From Mariniphaga sp041686935 (lineage in GTDB: Bacteria > Bacteroidota > Bacteroidia > Bacteroidales > Prolixibacteraceae): DNA of 64,000 bases. Below the pieces are notes generated by a model. The model saw nothing but the letters and a program-made list of their open reading frames with translations, did not search any database and had not been told where the DNA came from. This document shows positions 61,852 through 64,000 of this stretch, in pieces. The translations under genes were made by a program, and so were the position numbers. Every line of letters starts with the position of its first letter. Position 1 is the first letter of the stretch. The stretch is from the NCBI GenBank assembly GCA_041686935.1, contig JAWLCW010000014.1, positions 89,395-153,394 on the forward strand, written 5' to 3'.

Positions 61852-61893
61852 AATCATTAAATCAGTTAACAAGATTGTTATAAATCAGACTGA

Positions 61894-63987
61894 ATGGACG
61901 GAAATTCCACATCGGAACATGAGTTTGTTAAACGGCTTGCAAAAATTGTGGAAGCCAACCTGCAAAACGAACAATTCGGAGTTTCTGAATTGGCCAGCAT
62001 AACAAAGATGAGCCGTTCGCACATTCATCGTCAGTTAAAAGCGCTTACCAATAAGTCGGTCAGCCAGTTTATTCGTGAGATAAGGCTGGAAAAAGCAAAA
62101 GAATTTTTGGAAGAGGGAAATCTTACAGGTTCTGAAATAGCATTTAAGGTGGGTTTTGGAAGCCCATCTTATTTTATAAAAAGCTTTCACGATTATTTTG
62201 GAGTAGCGCCGGGTGAATATAAAAAAAGTGAAGAAGTAAAATCAAATGAAACACCAAAATCGAATAAAAAATTCCCCAACATACTTTTTTTAATTGCTGG
62301 TTCGGTTTTAATTCTTGTATTTGCATATCTGTATATTAATGGGAAATTTTCTATTCTGAAAAATGAATCTCCAGTTGAAAAATCAATTGCAGTGCGTCCA
62401 TTTAATTATTTGGGTGCAAACCCTGAAAAAAGTTATTTGGCCAATGCAATGATGTTGGAAATTATAAATCAACTTTCCCAAATTAAAAATTTAAGGGTAA
62501 TGTCGTCATCTTCGGTTCTCCCGTATTCAAATCAAACAGATAAAGTAATAGGTAAAAAAATAAATTGTTCGTTTATCTTTAGCGGAAACTTGCATGTCGA
62601 GGAAGATGAAATGAATTTGATACTTACTTTAGTTAATGCTGCAAATGAAAATGTTATTAGATCATTTAGTTACAAAAATGAATTAAACAATATAATTGAA
62701 TTGCCAGGGATTATTGCTCAGTCAGTAGCCCTGGAACTTAATGCTGAACTGTCGGAAGAAGAAAAGCAACGAATTGAGAAAATACCTGCCATTAACCTCA
62801 CTGCTTATGACTTTTATCGGCGGGGCAATGAAGAATCATTAAACTATTTAATATACAAAACAGATGATTATCTGGAACTCGCAGAACTTTTTTATATAAA
62901 AGCAATTGAATATGATTCTCTTTTTGCAAAAGCTTATGTCGGGCTTGCATCTGTTTATTGGGACAAATATTATTGGAAGAACTATTTTGAAGAGTATTTT
63001 ATTGATTCTGTTAAAATTATTCTGGAGAAAGCAATTTCAATAGATAACCAGATAAATGAAGCGCATACATTATTAGGTTATTATTACATTTATAATGATG
63101 AAGAACAAAAAGCGCTAAAAGAATTCGAATTGTCATTGCAACTCAATCCAAATGACTGGAAAGCGTATTTGGGTTTGGGAGATTTATACCAGGAAAGAGA
63201 TCTTGTGTTTTCGGTTAAAAACTATTACGAGGCCACCAAATTAAACAAAGGAAAAGAATTTTCAATTATCCTTGAAAAGTTGATTAGTGTTTTATCCAGA
63301 GCAGGAATGTTGGATAATGCCAGGGAGATGATGGATCAAAAGTTACTGTTTGATAATGATTCTGTTTTTTACTATGAATGTCTGGCCCATAACTTATTTT
63401 ATTCAGGTGATTTTGATGAATCGATATTTTATGCTTTAAAAGGAATTTCAATTGATCCTGACAATGAAATACTTTTAATCTTATTAGGTTGTACCTATAG
63501 TTTTATGGAGGAATACAAAAAATCGCTTGAATATTTTGAATTAGTCCTTGAAGATGGACCGGGAATTGAGATGTTAAACACAAGTCACAGAATTGGATAT
63601 TCATATTGGAAGGCTGGTCAGAAAGAAATGGGCATTGAATTTTTTGATAAACAACGAAAATACAGCAATGAGGCTGCTCAAAGAAATCGACCTTACGCCG
63701 TTAACAAATATAGTTTTTACGATGAGGCTGCCTTGTTTGCTTTTTTTGGTGAAAAAGAAAAAGCTCTGGAAAATCTTGAGAAATTTTGTCAATCTGAGGT
63801 TATTAATTTTGCTTTAGCTCAATTAGTTAAAATGGATCCTTTTTTTTATAACATTCGGGAAGACTCAGAATTCAAACAAAAAGAGGCAGAAATTATAAAC
63901 AAAGGGTGCAGTTCTCATATTACGCACATTTTTTATAATTCAGTTGATAGTAACTGTGCCAAAACTCGTCCCATTCACCAGACTTGA
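61894..63987 (+). CDS. AraC-HTH, membrane helix, TPR regulator
   Basis: The 697-residue protein carries an AraC-type DNA-binding domain at its N-terminus (about 10-110, with FGVSELASITKMSRSHIHRQ and AFKVGFGSPSYFIKSFHDYF), a membrane helix (about 127-149), a region like TolB/FlgO N-terminal domains (SIAVRPFNYLGANPEKSYL), and then TPR repeats from about 310 to 660. It is thus a membrane-spanning one-component regulator with HTH inside and TPR outside, as in CadC-like or Bacteroidota AraC-TPR proteins. The last 25 residues (after EAEIINKG) look unlike the repeats. The gene ends 13 bp before the window edge. Confidence 0.83.
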   Translation: MDGNSTSEHEFVKRLAKIVEANLQNEQFGVSELASITKMSRSHIHRQLKALTNKSVSQFIREIRLEKAKEFLEEGNLTGSEIAFKVGFGSPSYFIKSFHDYFGVAPGEYKKSEEVKSNETPKSNKKFPNILFLIAGSVLILVFAYLYINGKFSILKNESPVEKSIAVRPFNYLGANPEKSYLANAMMLEIINQLSQIKNLRVMSSSSVLPYSNQTDKVIGKKINCSFIFSGNLHVEEDEMNLILTLVNAANENVIRSFSYKNELNNIIELPGIIAQSVALELNAELSEEEKQRIEKIPAINLTAYDFYRRGNEESLNYLIYKTDDYLELAELFYIKAIEYDSLFAKAYVGLASVYWDKYYWKNYFEEYFIDSVKIILEKAISIDNQINEAHTLLGYYYIYNDEEQKALKEFELSLQLNPNDWKAYLGLGDLYQERDLVFSVKNYYEATKLNKGKEFSIILEKLISVLSRAGMLDNAREMMDQKLLFDNDSVFYYECLAHNLFYSGDFDESIFYALKGISIDPDNEILLILLGCTYSFMEEYKKSLEYFELVLEDGPGIEMLNTSHRIGYSYWKAGQKEMGIEFFDKQRKYSNEAAQRNRPYAVNKYSFYDEAALFAFFGEKEKALENLEKFCQSEVINFALAQLVKMDPFFYNIREDSEFKQKEAEIINKGCSSHITHIFYNSVDSNCAKTRPIHQT

Positions 63988-64000
63988 CGTAGGCCCTAAG

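Noticed and set aside
1..64000. tRNA genes
   Set aside because: I saw no sequence with the tRNA B-box and matching acceptor arms outside coding regions, although a scan by covariance model would be decisive.

Overview
The window looks like chromosomal DNA of a Bacteroidota bacterium of about 42% GC, most likely in the Marinilabiliales/Prolixibacteraceae neighbourhood. That placement is inferred from gene families, not from a marker gene. The evidence is: several clear Bacteroidota-type promoters (TTTG or TTG, 19-20 nt, then TAnnTTTG); many lipoproteins; families common in this phylum (DUF6340, DUF4301, DUF4954, DUF6132, DUF4197, a fused PlsC-GNAT acyltransferase, AraC-TPR regulators); and a sodium/solute symporter for sugar-like uptake. 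I found no tRNA, rRNA, CRISPR array, prophage or intact insertion sequence.

1-13344 (all minus strand) is a complete myo-inositol catabolic locus. A HAD phosphatase and a LacI-type regulator are followed by iolJ, iolB, iolC, iolD, an SSS symporter, iolA (mmsA), iolE and iolG. Ten bases after iolG starts a secreted phosphodiesterase that runs off the left edge. A perfect 10+10 bp palindrome in front of iolJ is the probable LacI-type operator. Together these genes would import inositol and convert it to dihydroxyacetone phosphate and acetyl-CoA.

13505-31652 holds a GH51 arabinofuranosidase with a strikingly GC-rich core, three tandem DUF6340 lipoproteins behind a VWA membrane protein, an M28 peptidase, a WecA/MraY-like transferase, a DUF1080 lipoprotein, a DMT exporter, a MaoC protein, MgtC, a PopT/AroE/LMW-PTP operon, a YjlB-like cupin and an OlsF/GlsF-like lipid acyltransferase.

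31762-47330 carries two radical-SAM proteins, DUF4197, a stand-alone PAS protein, DUF4301, a TPR protein, a lipoprotein esterase, a 1422-residue envelope protein made of seven modules of about 176 residues, ThuA with an MFS transporter, and a small membrane protein.

47340-47940 is a cluster of REP/REPIN-like palindromic repeats. It is followed by MATE, Fe/Mn SOD, a PAS-HTH regulator, DUF4954 with GlmS, a VTT-type membrane protein, DUF2200, a Tat-exported TIM-barrel protein, thioredoxin with DUF6132, a class C beta-lactamase-fold hydrolase and a degenerate M23-like protein.

61091-63987 contains another REPIN-like doublet, then a well-formed promoter with three direct repeats spaced exactly 21 bp apart. 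That promoter drives a decayed AraC-type gene, which lies directly upstream of an intact AraC-TM-TPR regulator. The most interesting items are the seven-module protein, the REPIN-like family with its varying but still paired stems, and the 21-bp-phased repeats in front of the dead AraC copy.
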